DNA of 14,015 bases from Chalciporus piperatus (lineage: Eukaryota > Basidiomycota > Agaricomycetes > Boletales > Boletaceae): the NCBI GenBank assembly GCA_038093975.1, contig JBBPTG010000429.1, positions 1 to 14,015 of the forward strand. The letters are read 5' to 3'. The position numbers and the translations under genes were made by a program. The stretch's first letter is position 1. The number at the start of each line of letters is the position of its first letter. This document shows positions 1 to 7,490 of this stretch, in pieces. A model generated the notes under the pieces. That model worked only from the letters and a program-made list of their open reading frames with translations, ran no database searches and was not told the origin of the DNA.

Positions 1-57
1 TGCCTTCTTGCCTACCGTTGCCCTTGACTACACTCACATTGACTACATTTCCTTCAC

Positions 58-711
58 TCTTCCTCATCGTTTTTGCTCATAACTTCACCCCTATGTCCAT
101 GATACTTGATACACCACTTGGTCCATGTCCTGTCTATTTGCTTCACAGCTTGATCGACGTTTTGGCCCATAACTTGATTAGTCCATGTCTGCTATGTTTC
201 CTTCACAGTTGCTCAACATTTTTGCTAATAACTTCACCACCATGTCCTTCATACTGGTATATGTCTTCCACTTGGTCGACATTTTCGCTTATACCTTGTT
301 CACCATGTCCCTCATGCCTCATCGGTCACACCATCTATGTTCACTTCCTTCCCAAGTGTATATCACCACCAACAACTACCACTTGCTCACTTGCTTTGAT
401 ATCCATGTCCGTTGTATTTGCTTCACAGCTTGGTCGACGTTTTTGCTAGTACACATGTCACTGTTCCTTGCATTCACTACACATATCCACCAGATTGACT
501 TGTCATTTGGTCCGACGTTTTTGCTAATAAATAGCATCTCATCGTCTCCTTGACCCACATTGCTGAATTTGGTACACATGTCCACTCTATTGCCTTGTCA
601 AGTTGACCGATGTTTTTGCTAATAACTGGACCACTTGAGATGCACTTGATGTTCTTGTCAACAGCTTGATAACTTTGACTTGAAACATCGGCCGACATTT
701 TTGCTACTACC
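58..711. repeat. Degenerate minisatellite-like repeat, at least eight dispersed units
   Basis: A core resembling GGTCGACGTTTTTGCTAATA recurs on the plus strand at about 64, 152, 211, 274, 432, 509, 605 and 690, with spacing of roughly 59-158 bp. The cores are often preceded by ATGTCC and GCTTCACAGCTTG (compare 121-163 with 400-444). The copies are clearly related but diverged, so this is an old array. Read on the minus strand, a unit gives peptides of the type SKN(I/V)GxxDKxI, forming a degenerate repeat tail after the polymerase relic. Plus-strand open frames across it look like chance readings of pyrimidine-rich DNA. Confidence 0.6.
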
Positions 712-1818
712 TTGACTAATTTCCACCTAGCCTTCAGCACTCTTACATCCTCGTCAGAATAGAACTGGAATCCATGAAAAGTAGGAGACTTGGCAAAAGC
801 AGAGGCCACCTTATCAAAAGGTTTCCCAGAACTAGAGGACTCAGCTGCATTGTTGACGCAGGCCCTTTGGTAGGCCTCCAAGGCAGCTTTGACATGAGCC
901 TCAATGTCCTGAAGATTCCCCATGAAGCCAGGAACTCCACCATCTCTGGCTTGGATGGCCTTTGCCTTTGCTGCTTGCCAAGGTTTGACAAGGTCCTCAT
1001 CACCTACATCCCTGGAGAAGCATTTGGATCTCAGTGCCCTATAGTTGCTGAGGGTGACCTGCTTCAGCTTCTCCCCTTCCTCCACCAACTCATCTAAGAT
1101 TAAAGGAGGATGCCTTGCTGTTGTTGCTCTTGCTGCCCTTCCCCATGGCCTGCTCTAACTTCCAAGCATACCAAGGTTTCTTCTCTGCAGAACCCCAGGT
1201 CTTCCTATCCTCTTCAAAGACATTCTTCTTGACTCTGAGTCCAGTTTTGCTTGCATCCAAGAACCTAAGGCAAATTGTCAGTAGCATGCTTAGAACAAGA
1301 AGACAACTGACATGTAGGACAAGTGAATAGCCTGTTCACTGGAAAACAGAATAAGCAACCACCCAAGCCCAAGGCACGAGCCTGGCCCTCAAGCATCCTA
1401 TGAACTCGCCCAATCACCACATTCCCTTACCTTTTGACCGCCTTCCAGGCAGCAACCACCCAAGCCCAAGGCACGAGCCTGGCCCAGGCACGAGCCTGAC
1501 AAGCCCTAGAGACAAAAGTGCTTTGAGAAGGTCGTGAGCGATGCCATTGTGTGAGAGGTTGAGCAGAAGCTGAGAGTTAAGCCTACTAGGACAGGTGACC
1601 CTAGAGGGGGCCAGCAGATCAAATTTCAGCTGGGCTGGTCCAAGCTGAATCTTTGTCTGTGATGATCTGATCCAAATCTTGGCAGGACCAGTGGCACTCT
1701 GCTCGAGCATCAGATTCAGGTGGAGATTGATGTTCATTTGCTCCTCATCGACCAGTGACATATCAGACATATCAATGTCAGCTTGACAAACAAGTTGTTC
1801 CCTGAGGTGTATCCGCAT
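712..1818 (-). pseudogene. Relic of a fungal RNA-dependent RNA polymerase (QDE-1-like), core deleted
   Basis: Reading right to left, 1818 to about 1431 encodes a stretch containing AKIWIRSSQTKIQL, FDLLAPSRVTCPSRL and LLNLSHNGI. This matches my recollection of the region upstream of the catalytic core in fungal RNA-dependent RNA polymerases. After a canonical intron (1339-1430, GTAAGG...TTCCAG), pieces follow that resemble the region downstream of the core: EQAIHLSYM (1338-1312), a 47-bp candidate intron (1265-1311), FLDASKTGLRVKKNVFEED, then DLVKPWQAAKAKA and DIEAHVKAALEAYQRAC. The several-hundred-residue core with the DxDGD motif that should lie between them is absent. The frame breaks again near 1090-1097, where one extra base separates NL from DELVEEGEKL, and the joint across 1339-1430 is also out of frame. 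The C-terminus dissolves into the minisatellite. Intact enzymes make double-stranded RNA for silencing; this copy cannot. The family assignment is from remembered motifs, so confidence is moderate. Confidence 0.58.
1355..1485. repeat. Perfect 34-bp direct repeat (1355-1388 and 1452-1485)
   Basis: The same 34 bases (beginning GCAACCACCCAAGCCC) occur at 1355-1388 and 1452-1485, 97 bp apart. A shorter piece, AGGCACGAGCCTG, follows the second copy immediately. One copy lies in the candidate intron of the polymerase relic and the other in the open frame just upstream of its donor. Perfect identity inside an otherwise decayed relic suggests a recent local duplication. Confidence 0.85.
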
Positions 1819-1901
1819 GCACTGACTAGCAGCGGCTGTAATCCTGACCCAATGATGGGCAGGACAGGCACTGAAGAGGCGCTCACTCTACTCTCGTCAC
1901 A

Positions 1902-2035
1902 CCCCCCTCCCCCCTCCCCCCCCCCTCTCCCCCCCCCCCCCCCTCCCCCTCCCCCCCCCCCCCCCCCCCCCCCCCTCCCCCCCCCCCCCCCCCCTCCCCC
2001 CCCCCCCCCCCCCGTCTCTCCCCCCTTCTCCCCCC
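1902..2035. repeat. Poly-C/T low-complexity tract
   Basis: Apart from a single G at 2014 and an A at the very end, the tract is all pyrimidine, and almost all C with scattered T. It gives a proline run in a plus-strand open frame, which I consider meaningless. The complementary G-rich strand could form G-quadruplexes. Homopolymer length is hard to sequence, so the exact size is uncertain. Confidence 0.9.
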
Positions 2036-2036
2036 A

Positions 2037-2501
2037 GCATCTCAGGCAAAATGTCCATTGGCAAAGTCTTCCGGAAACTACGGTGAAAGGGTTCAGCTAT
2101 TCAACCAAAACAGCAAACCAGAATTATTGGAAGGGTTTCGGTCACGGGATCCTGGGCTGTTTAAACGCAGTGCATTACGTGCAGCATATCTCCTCCCTCT
2201 TGAGAAGACTCAAGATCTCCCCAGGACAGATCACGATATCCAATACCATTCCCGCGACACCATAGATCCCTTTAGGCAAGAACGGGAACAGCAAGTATAT
2301 GCTGTAGCATGGGCAGTTTATCACGAATCTAGATGGCCCGCAGATATTGAGAATGATGGAATTCTCGATGAAGGTGGTTCAAGCCATGGCACCTCTCTCA
2401 CTGTCTTACAACAAATCATGGCTTACTTGAGGTCTACAATCAACTCCGCAAAGACGAGGGGGCGAAACAGTTTCAACTTCTTTTTTCTCTTCCAGCCATA
2501 G
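2037..2501 (+). pseudogene. Unrecognised coding fragment
   Basis: A frame open from the end of the poly-C tract encodes about 154 residues, with non-repetitive mixed composition and segments such as SGNYGERVQLFNQNSKPELL and QVYAVAWAVYHESRWPADI. I do not recognise a family. There is no convincing ATG near the start; the first in-frame TTG is at 2058. The sequence CTCCCCCCAG just before 2037 resembles a splice acceptor. The frame ends in a second acceptor-like stretch, TTTTTTCTCTTCCAG (about 2481-2495), after which another frame (AIAYRFPDLSNLISPLVAF...) stays open to about 2612. This fits an internal exon pair of a host gene or a decayed transposon gene truncated by the poly-C tract. Its orientation is opposite to its neighbours on both sides. 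It could also be non-coding. Confidence 0.35.
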
Positions 2502-2642
2502 CCTATAGATTTCCCGACCTCAGCAACCTCATCTCACCCCTGGTGGCATTCGCGCCATGCCGAACCCTTAATTCTAGAACGCGTGCCATCTCTTGTGCAG
2601 GTCCATAATCCAAGTAGTCATGTCAAAATATTCACTATCAAA

Positions 2643-4244
2643 TCATACAAATCTATGGACCTCAATTTTATCATCCGTCGTCGTATAGCAAAGCTCGCCA
2701 TTCCATGCAGCAAATTCCACCTGTGTTTTCGTCTCCAAGAGGTCAAGCATGGACACCTCCCTCCTTGACCCAACATCAACCCGACACACTGGACCACTCG
2801 CATCAACAGAAAACGTTCGAATGTAAGTTGATCCGAAGACGAACACACCGCGTCCGAACCCTTCCTCCGAACTTGCCATCTCGAAGAAGTCGGGCTTCTC
2901 ATCCTCTAAAGAGAACAAAGGGGTACATTGTGAGACTGTGATTGTTCCAATTGCGGGAGAACTTGAAGGGGTTAGAGTGAGGTCTACGGCGCTGTAAACC
3001 TCTTTGCGGGGGGCCATCCCGCCACCCTCGTAACGACGAATCATGAGTCGTATCTCTGTCGTCTGCACCCCTCCAATATTGGTGACCGCATTCCCACGGA
3101 GGACCCGCTTGGGTGATCCATTGATATTGCATATCCCTTCGTGTGTCATGTGTAATATTCCGTCGTGGTCGGCAGTAGCACCGGGCTCGACTTCGGAAGG
3201 AAGGCGGAATGCCTGTATATGGGTGTTCGGATCCGCGGTGACGAATGCGACAAGTATATGGGTGTTGGTTAAGAGGAAGCTTGCTCTACAACACCTACGC
3301 GTCAAACGCTCGAATATTTCCGGTGCCTTTGATTCCAGGTTAGTAGTAGTATAACCAGACGGATGCCATCGTAGAAAACTTACCACACGAAGATGGTATA
3401 TCTTCTCCGTTGTCACGTCGAGCAGCGCGAAATTTAATTCCCCGTCCCTTGGCCTACCCTCTCCATAGATGCAGACGTATCGTGGACTGACAAGGATATC
3501 GTCGACTAATTCATATCGCGGATATGAAAACGGAATGACAGCCTCTACCGATAGGGATGAATGAAAGTGGCCAACGACCTTCAATAGGGTCCTATCACGT
3601 TTCATGCTATCAGTAAGTAAATGGTTCAATACAATTGAAACCTACGGTGGATAAGGACTGCCGCAAGCCGTGAGCAGCACGTAAGTGACGGGATGACCCG
3701 CCAGGGTGACCGTGTCAGCACACCAGATGAAATCGATATCGCCACTTGGCAAGTCGTCAAAACGACGCAAGACATGAGTTTGCGGGCCGTCGGAGTCGAG
3801 GCTGCGGCACGCCACAGATGACTCGGTGGATATGATACACCATGATCCCCAATGTGAAAAATGCCACAGATTCGCATCACCGCCAACTCCGGGGGATGTG
3901 CGAGCAGCATGCGGATGGAAGGTGCGAGCAGACCAAGGTTCCGACTTTGCAGATTGGACTAATGTACGCTCGAGGAACATCAATGCCTCTTTGTCACCAG
4001 TACGTAGGTATGGTCCTGGAGGTCGGGGGAGTGCTGCACTTTCGTACGCCCGGATCCAGACCACGGGTTGGCATGTGACTGAATACAATGTCTTATAGAC
4101 CTATATCATCGTGGCATCAGCAGTAATCAACATACTGATGATCTCAACCACGCTTACCTGGCGAAGACGGATAATGTCCGGCGGCGAGACAAATGATAGA
4201 ATGCGATGGAGAATGTCTTCTGGAAGATCTGCGAGTCCCGGCAT
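2643..4244 (-). CDS. F-box protein, four exons (about 477 aa)
   Basis: The proposed start is ATG at 4244, because exon 1 (4158-4244) encodes a clean N-terminal F-box: LPEDILHRILSFVSPPDIIR. Intron 1 is 4101-4157 (57 bp, GTAAGC...TATAG). Exon 2 is 4100-3646. Intron 2 runs from 3645 to 3592 (54 bp, branch CTGAT) or, less likely, to 3607 (39 bp); both keep frame and differ by five residues. Exon 3 ends at 3384. Intron 3 is 3327-3383 (57 bp, GTAAGT, branch CTAAC, acceptor AAG). Exon 4 ends with TGA at 2643. The roughly 430 residues after the F-box contain many short beta-like segments ending in CYTTTDDKIEVHRFV, compatible with a propeller-like substrate-binding region; I see no catalytic motif. 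By family, it should bind Skp1 through the F-box and recruit an unknown substrate to an SCF ubiquitin ligase. It is the left-most of three co-directional F-box genes. Confidence 0.82.
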
Positions 4245-4300
4245 CCTGGGAGTTCAGTGGCAAAGCTTAAGAGCGTTGGACGTTGGTTGGACGTGGTTAC

Positions 4301-4307
4301 TTATATA
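4301..4307 (-). promoter_or_regulatory. TATA box of the four-exon F-box gene
   Basis: TATATAA on the minus strand lies 57-63 bp upstream of the proposed ATG at 4244, a normal distance for a short fungal 5' UTR. The rest of the 4245-4547 intergenic stretch has no gene that I can support. Confidence 0.5.
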
Positions 4308-4547
4308 GTTCCTGGACCCTTTAGGGGACAGGTTTCTGTCATGAGGTTTCGACTCCGATCGAGTCCGGTCCGTTGTCCCTGATAAGGCTGTGCTGTTTAA
4401 CCTAACACGTGATATTTGTTTCCCGTACAGCAAGGAGCATATCCTCTCAACCTCCAGAGATAACTTCACTTCGTTCATCATCTGTATTAATTCGTGTGTA
4501 CATTCGGGCTTCCACAACATTCGCTGGATACTCTCGTCTATACAAAC

Positions 4548-5300
4548 CTAATGGAATATGTCCATATTGTATTCAAGCTGGAATCCGCGCCTGTCCCTAG
4601 CTGCTGGGAGGTCTACCAACAGCAGCAATCCTAGGACTTCCCACTCCTGCTCCGTGAGCTCCTCCGCGTCGTCTTCTCTTAGTAGCGTGATTTGCAGTAG
4701 ACCGAGCATAGGTAGCTGATCCATCAACAAAGCATAACAAAGCCGCTCCGTGCACCTCATCAACATCACGTTCAGCCCTCGGCTGAGATACTTCAAGTCC
4801 ACCGATACCTCCATCACTCTGTTGATGGCCACGTCCCCCGTGGCAACCAGCGCATCGAAACATTCCTTGTCGCGTGCACGAAGATGTTCATCACAGTGAC
4901 ACCTCGCTGCCATCTCCTCGGCGGCGTCATCCTCTTCACATATGCAAACGACGTTCGGATGCATGTCCCTCGATAACAACTCGATCTTCAGTCCAGCGTT
5001 CATCGCTCCAACATTGAGCCACGAGTTTGAAAGTCGGAATCGAGCGAGGCTCACTGCGTCCAGCTTGCTAGCGATGATTTCCAATACCTTCAAGGGAATG
5101 CGACACGGTCTCGCTTTTAAGGCAGCAGCGCGGAAGAAGGAATTCGTGAGGTGGAGGTCGGTGAGGGAGAAGATATCCAAATGGCCTGCAATCATCACTA
5201 CCACCTCCAATGGCAAGGGAAAGGTGTTCGACCACTTCCGTCGATGCAGAGTACGTCAGCATCACCCTGCTTGACCTGTGGCATGAGGCATGCTCACCAT
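4548..5300 (-). CDS. Small protein with two tandem F-box-like motifs (about 229 aa)
   Basis: The frame from 5255 down to TAG at 4548 encodes LPLEVVVMIAGHLDIFSLTD followed about 40 residues later by IPLKVLEIIASKLDAVSLAR. Each is a good F-box-like helix pair, and the two align with each other. The remaining roughly 150 residues are acidic and leucine-rich (for example REDDAEELTEQEWEVLGLLL) with no domain I recognise. The open frame has no ATG before the first motif. The best start uses ATG at 5298-5300 followed directly by a 63-bp intron (5235-5297: GTGAGC, branch CTGAC, acceptor AAG), which restores the frame as M-WSNTFPLPLEV. Otherwise translation would begin at the internal ATG 5193-5195 and lose half of the first motif. 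An adaptor role in ubiquitin ligation is inferred. The coding frame is secure; the 5' end is not. Confidence 0.65.
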
Positions 5301-5381
5301 CAGGTGTGGCTTTGTTTGCGTGCCTGACAAATACGGAAGGTGTGGGTTACAGTCTAAGAGCTAAAGGACGATCATGGACGG

Positions 5382-5387
5382 TTATAA
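5382..5387 (-). promoter_or_regulatory. Candidate TATA element of the tandem F-box gene
   Basis: TTATAA on the minus strand lies about 82 bp upstream of the proposed ATG at 5300. The 10/11-bp satellite begins about 20 bp further upstream, so any upstream activating region of this gene would lie in or beyond the repeats. Confidence 0.35.
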
Positions 5388-5407
5388 GGTAATGAGGTTA
5401 AACATGT

Positions 5408-5519
5408 GTTCGACACATGTTCGACGCATGTTCGACGCATGTTCGACAATGTTCGACGCATGTTCGACAATGTTCGACGCATGTTCGACAATGTTCGACA
5501 ATGTTCGACGCGTGTTCTA
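5408..5519. repeat. 10/11-bp minisatellite, about ten units
   Basis: Units GTTCGACGCAT (11 bp) and GTTCGACAAT (10 bp) alternate from 5408, starting with a GTTCGACACAT variant and ending in GTTCGACGCGT and GTTCTACAAC. In the middle the pair forms a 21-bp higher-order unit. A further isolated GTTCGACACATGTTC lies near 5605 and a related AGTTCGACATT near 5724. Short open frames across the array (MFDACSTMFDACST-like) are by-products of the repeat. Confidence 0.9.
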
Positions 5520-5540
5520 CAACTTTCTACATGTTCTATA

Positions 5541-5598
5541 TATGCTATACATCAGATATATATGCTATACATCAGATATATATGCTATACATCAGATA
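5541..5598. repeat. 20-bp AT-rich tandem repeat, three copies
   Basis: TATGCTATACATCAGATATA is repeated at 5541, 5561 and 5581, the last copy lacking its two final bases. The copies are identical, which implies recent expansion. From the satellites to 5849 I see no gene; the stretch would hold the 3' flank of the next F-box gene. Confidence 0.92.
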
Positions 5599-5849
5599 GT
5601 TAGGTGTTCGACACATGTTCTTGGGATATATTATTCATCAGGGTTTGACAGTGGCTCTACAACGTTTAGCGTAGATTGGATGACTGTTCTAATGCTTCAA
5701 TAAAGTTTGAAACATTCTAGAGAGTTCGACATTGGTTCAACGAAGCCTCCCCATTCCTTGGGCCGCCCACCATTGACCGGTACATCATCCATGATCAGGA
5801 GAGTGGATGCGATTATTGGAGCTACATTAGCATGTACATGACAGGGATC

Positions 5850-7223
5850 CTAGCCTAACTGCAGGTCAATGAGCGTCGGCAGTGACTGCACAAGCTCGGT
5901 CCGTTGCTCCTCCGTCCACGTCGTTGTGCCATGGACTCGTAACGGAATCGCTTGGAGGCGCTCAAGCAAGCAGCCCGAACGGTCCACGAAGCCCTTCACA
6001 TCACTGTACCGCGGGTAGTCGGGGCTGCGTATGACGAGGGACGTCAACGCCGGCAGCGTCACCGCCTCTAGAACGTCACCGAATGGCGCTGGCCCATAGA
6101 GAGTGAGCAATCGCAAAGAAGGATGGGTGATGCGTTCCAGCGCCAAACGCGGTTCGACTCGAATGCCGACGCTGTACTTGTCCCCACAGAGACAAAGGTC
6201 CTGGAGGCTTGGGAAGAGCATCAGAACATGTCGGAGGGCACCCCGGACCTCCCCCCGACTTATGGACACGTCCATACGTGTGCGATCGTATCCCACGTCA
6301 AACAGGCCGAGCTCCTTGGGACTCCCCTCCACCATCATGCTGCACAAATCCTCGTCGTCACCTACCCCATCCTCAACATCATCGAGCTCACCCTCCAGGT
6401 CATATCCGATGACCCGCTGTAATCGGATATTGCGCAAGGCTGGAAGATGGAATACAGGAGTGATGGGTTCCTCTACTTCATCAAGGGCGATCGTCAGGGA
6501 CAGAAGGTTGGGGAATGTGTGTAGAGGTGGGTGAGGAGTCTTTGCGTCGACGGGGAGGGCCATCAGATGTCGGAGACTCGGGCAACCGTCAAGGAGGAGT
6601 TTAATGTCTGTCAACCTGACAGGATTGGCTATGTAGCCATCCAGCCTGATGGCCAGACGGGTGAGGGCCGTCCACCCAGAGCTGGGCAAGGTTGACGCTG
6701 AGACTTGAAAGTTGTCCAGAATCAGGGTATGTAGGGCAGGGGGGAAGTGCAAGACCTCGAGGGCGCGGTAACCAATGGACGTGGCCTGTAGCGACAGGTG
6801 CTTGAGTCCGCGAGCGCCTTCAAGCATCTCGCCGACTTCCCCTTTGTCCAGCCCGACGGCATCGATGAGTCGTAGGCGCTCAACGCGGTCACTGTGGCGA
6901 GCGAGAAATCGAATCCATTGGTCCTTCCACAACCCCGACGGAGGAAACACCACCTCCAACCACAGCGGACAACCCACGGATCTCGATAGCCAATGGTCGC
7001 AGTGAGCGATGTGGTCTCGGCTCAGGGATGCACCATCGACAGCATCCTCTCTGATGACGCAGAGAGCTCGCCAAAGACGCGGTGTGCGGTAAGCGATGTC
7101 TCTCCACTGACGGCACACTTGCAGCAGAAGGAGTGGAGGGTCGCGCCACCTGGGATTGGTATAGAAATCACGGGAGCACGCGATGAAGATCCGTGTCAGC
7201 AGTTCAACGGGAAGGCGACACAT
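5850..7223 (-). CDS. F-box / leucine-rich protein, intronless, 457 aa
   Basis: One uninterrupted frame runs from ATG at 7221-7223 to TAG at 5850. The N-terminus carries an F-box: LPVELLTRIFIACSRDF, then LLLLQVCRQWRDIAYRTPRL and a Trp-Arg pair, a pattern common in the expanded F-box families of mushrooms. From about residue 105 on, irregular leucine-rich segments recur (VERLRLID, LKHLSLQATSI, LHTLILDNF, LTRLAIRLDGY, LRHLMALPV, LLSLTIALDEV, LRLLTLYG, LTSLVIRSPDY, LIDLQLG), as expected of a divergent LRR substrate-binding surface. An acidic loop (about residues 285-300, ELDDVEDGVGDDEDL) interrupts them. The predicted role is a cytosolic or nuclear SCF adaptor with unknown substrate. It is the right-most of three same-strand F-box genes, and a copia LTR begins 69 bp upstream of its ATG. 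Confidence 0.88.
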   Translation of the reverse strand: MCRLPVELLTRIFIACSRDFYTNPRWRDPPLLLLQVCRQWRDIAYRTPRLWRALCVIREDAVDGASLSRDHIAHCDHWLSRSVGCPLWLEVVFPPSGLWKDQWIRFLARHSDRVERLRLIDAVGLDKGEVGEMLEGARGLKHLSLQATSIGYRALEVLHFPPALHTLILDNFQVSASTLPSSGWTALTRLAIRLDGYIANPVRLTDIKLLLDGCPSLRHLMALPVDAKTPHPPLHTFPNLLSLTIALDEVEEPITPVFHLPALRNIRLQRVIGYDLEGELDDVEDGVGDDEDLCSMMVEGSPKELGLFDVGYDRTRMDVSISRGEVRGALRHVLMLFPSLQDLCLCGDKYSVGIRVEPRLALERITHPSLRLLTLYGPAPFGDVLEAVTLPALTSLVIRSPDYPRYSDVKGFVDRSGCLLERLQAIPLRVHGTTTWTEEQRTELVQSLPTLIDLQLG

Positions 7224-7263
7224 GGTGATATTGGGCGTGTCTGAGAGGTGAATTCAATGCATC

Positions 7264-7272
7264 ATTTAAATA
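7264..7272 (-). promoter_or_regulatory. TATA-like element of the F-box/LRR gene
   Basis: TATTTAAAT on the minus strand lies 40-48 bp upstream of the ATG at 7223. It is the only host promoter element left before the LTR boundary at 7293, so everything further upstream is now retrotransposon. Confidence 0.5.
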
Positions 7273-7292
7273 CCGTTGGAATGGGTGCCCAG

Positions 7293-7476
7293 TGTTGAAC
7301 GTAGCGTACATTCTTAGTATAGAAGGTAGTTACCACACTTGTTCTATATCACATTCGGACTCAGTCGATCTGAGTTCTAATACAACTTGACTTGTAACCA
7401 CAACGTTCGACGTTACTCACCAACCTCACCGCTAGGTAAGCACCAGAAGTAGTTCCTCACTGGAACCCTCTCAACA
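7293..7476 (+). repeat. 5' LTR of the copia element
   Basis: This 184-bp LTR runs TG...CA and by hand comparison differs from the 3' LTR at 7 positions (about 4%). It contains a perfect 6-bp hairpin ACTCAG-TCGAT-CTGAGT (7359-7375) that is kept in all three LTRs of the window. It also has a TATA-like CTATATC and a strong splice-donor sequence CTAG/GTAAGC at 7436. It should carry the Pol II promoter of the element. Confidence 0.95.
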
Positions 7477-7490
7477 GGTTATGAGCCCTG
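7477..7490 (+). promoter_or_regulatory. Primer-binding site for initiator tRNA-Met (anticodon arm)
   Basis: GGTTATGAGCCCTG directly abuts the LTR end. Its reverse complement, CAGGGCTCATAACC, is the anticodon stem-loop of eukaryotic initiator tRNA-Met (CAU anticodon), not its 3' acceptor end. Drosophila copia and yeast Ty5 are known to prime from such an internally cleaved half-tRNA, so minus-strand synthesis is inferred to start the same way here. Confidence 0.85.

Noticed and set aside
1312..1338. Zinc-binding motif LFTCPTCQLSSCSKHA in a minus-strand frame
   Set aside because: The other frame here (EQAIHLSYM) splices in phase into LDASKTGLRV and fits the polymerase family; the cysteine-rich reading ends at a stop a few codons on.
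1783..2265. Plus-strand proline-rich open frame
   Set aside because: Its bulk is the poly-C tract read as proline, and its ends overlap other frames with better coding character.
5408..5598. CRISPR-like array
   Set aside because: Units are contiguous 10-20-bp tandem repeats without unique spacers, in eukaryotic DNA.
5374..5703. Repetitive open frames (MFDACSTMFD-like) over the satellites
   Set aside because: They are direct translations of the 10/11-bp repeat in three frames, and nothing non-repetitive is encoded.
6103..6534. Plus-strand frames opposite the F-box/LRR gene
   Set aside because: They are low-complexity Ser/Arg/Pro readings antisense to a convincing 457-residue coding frame.
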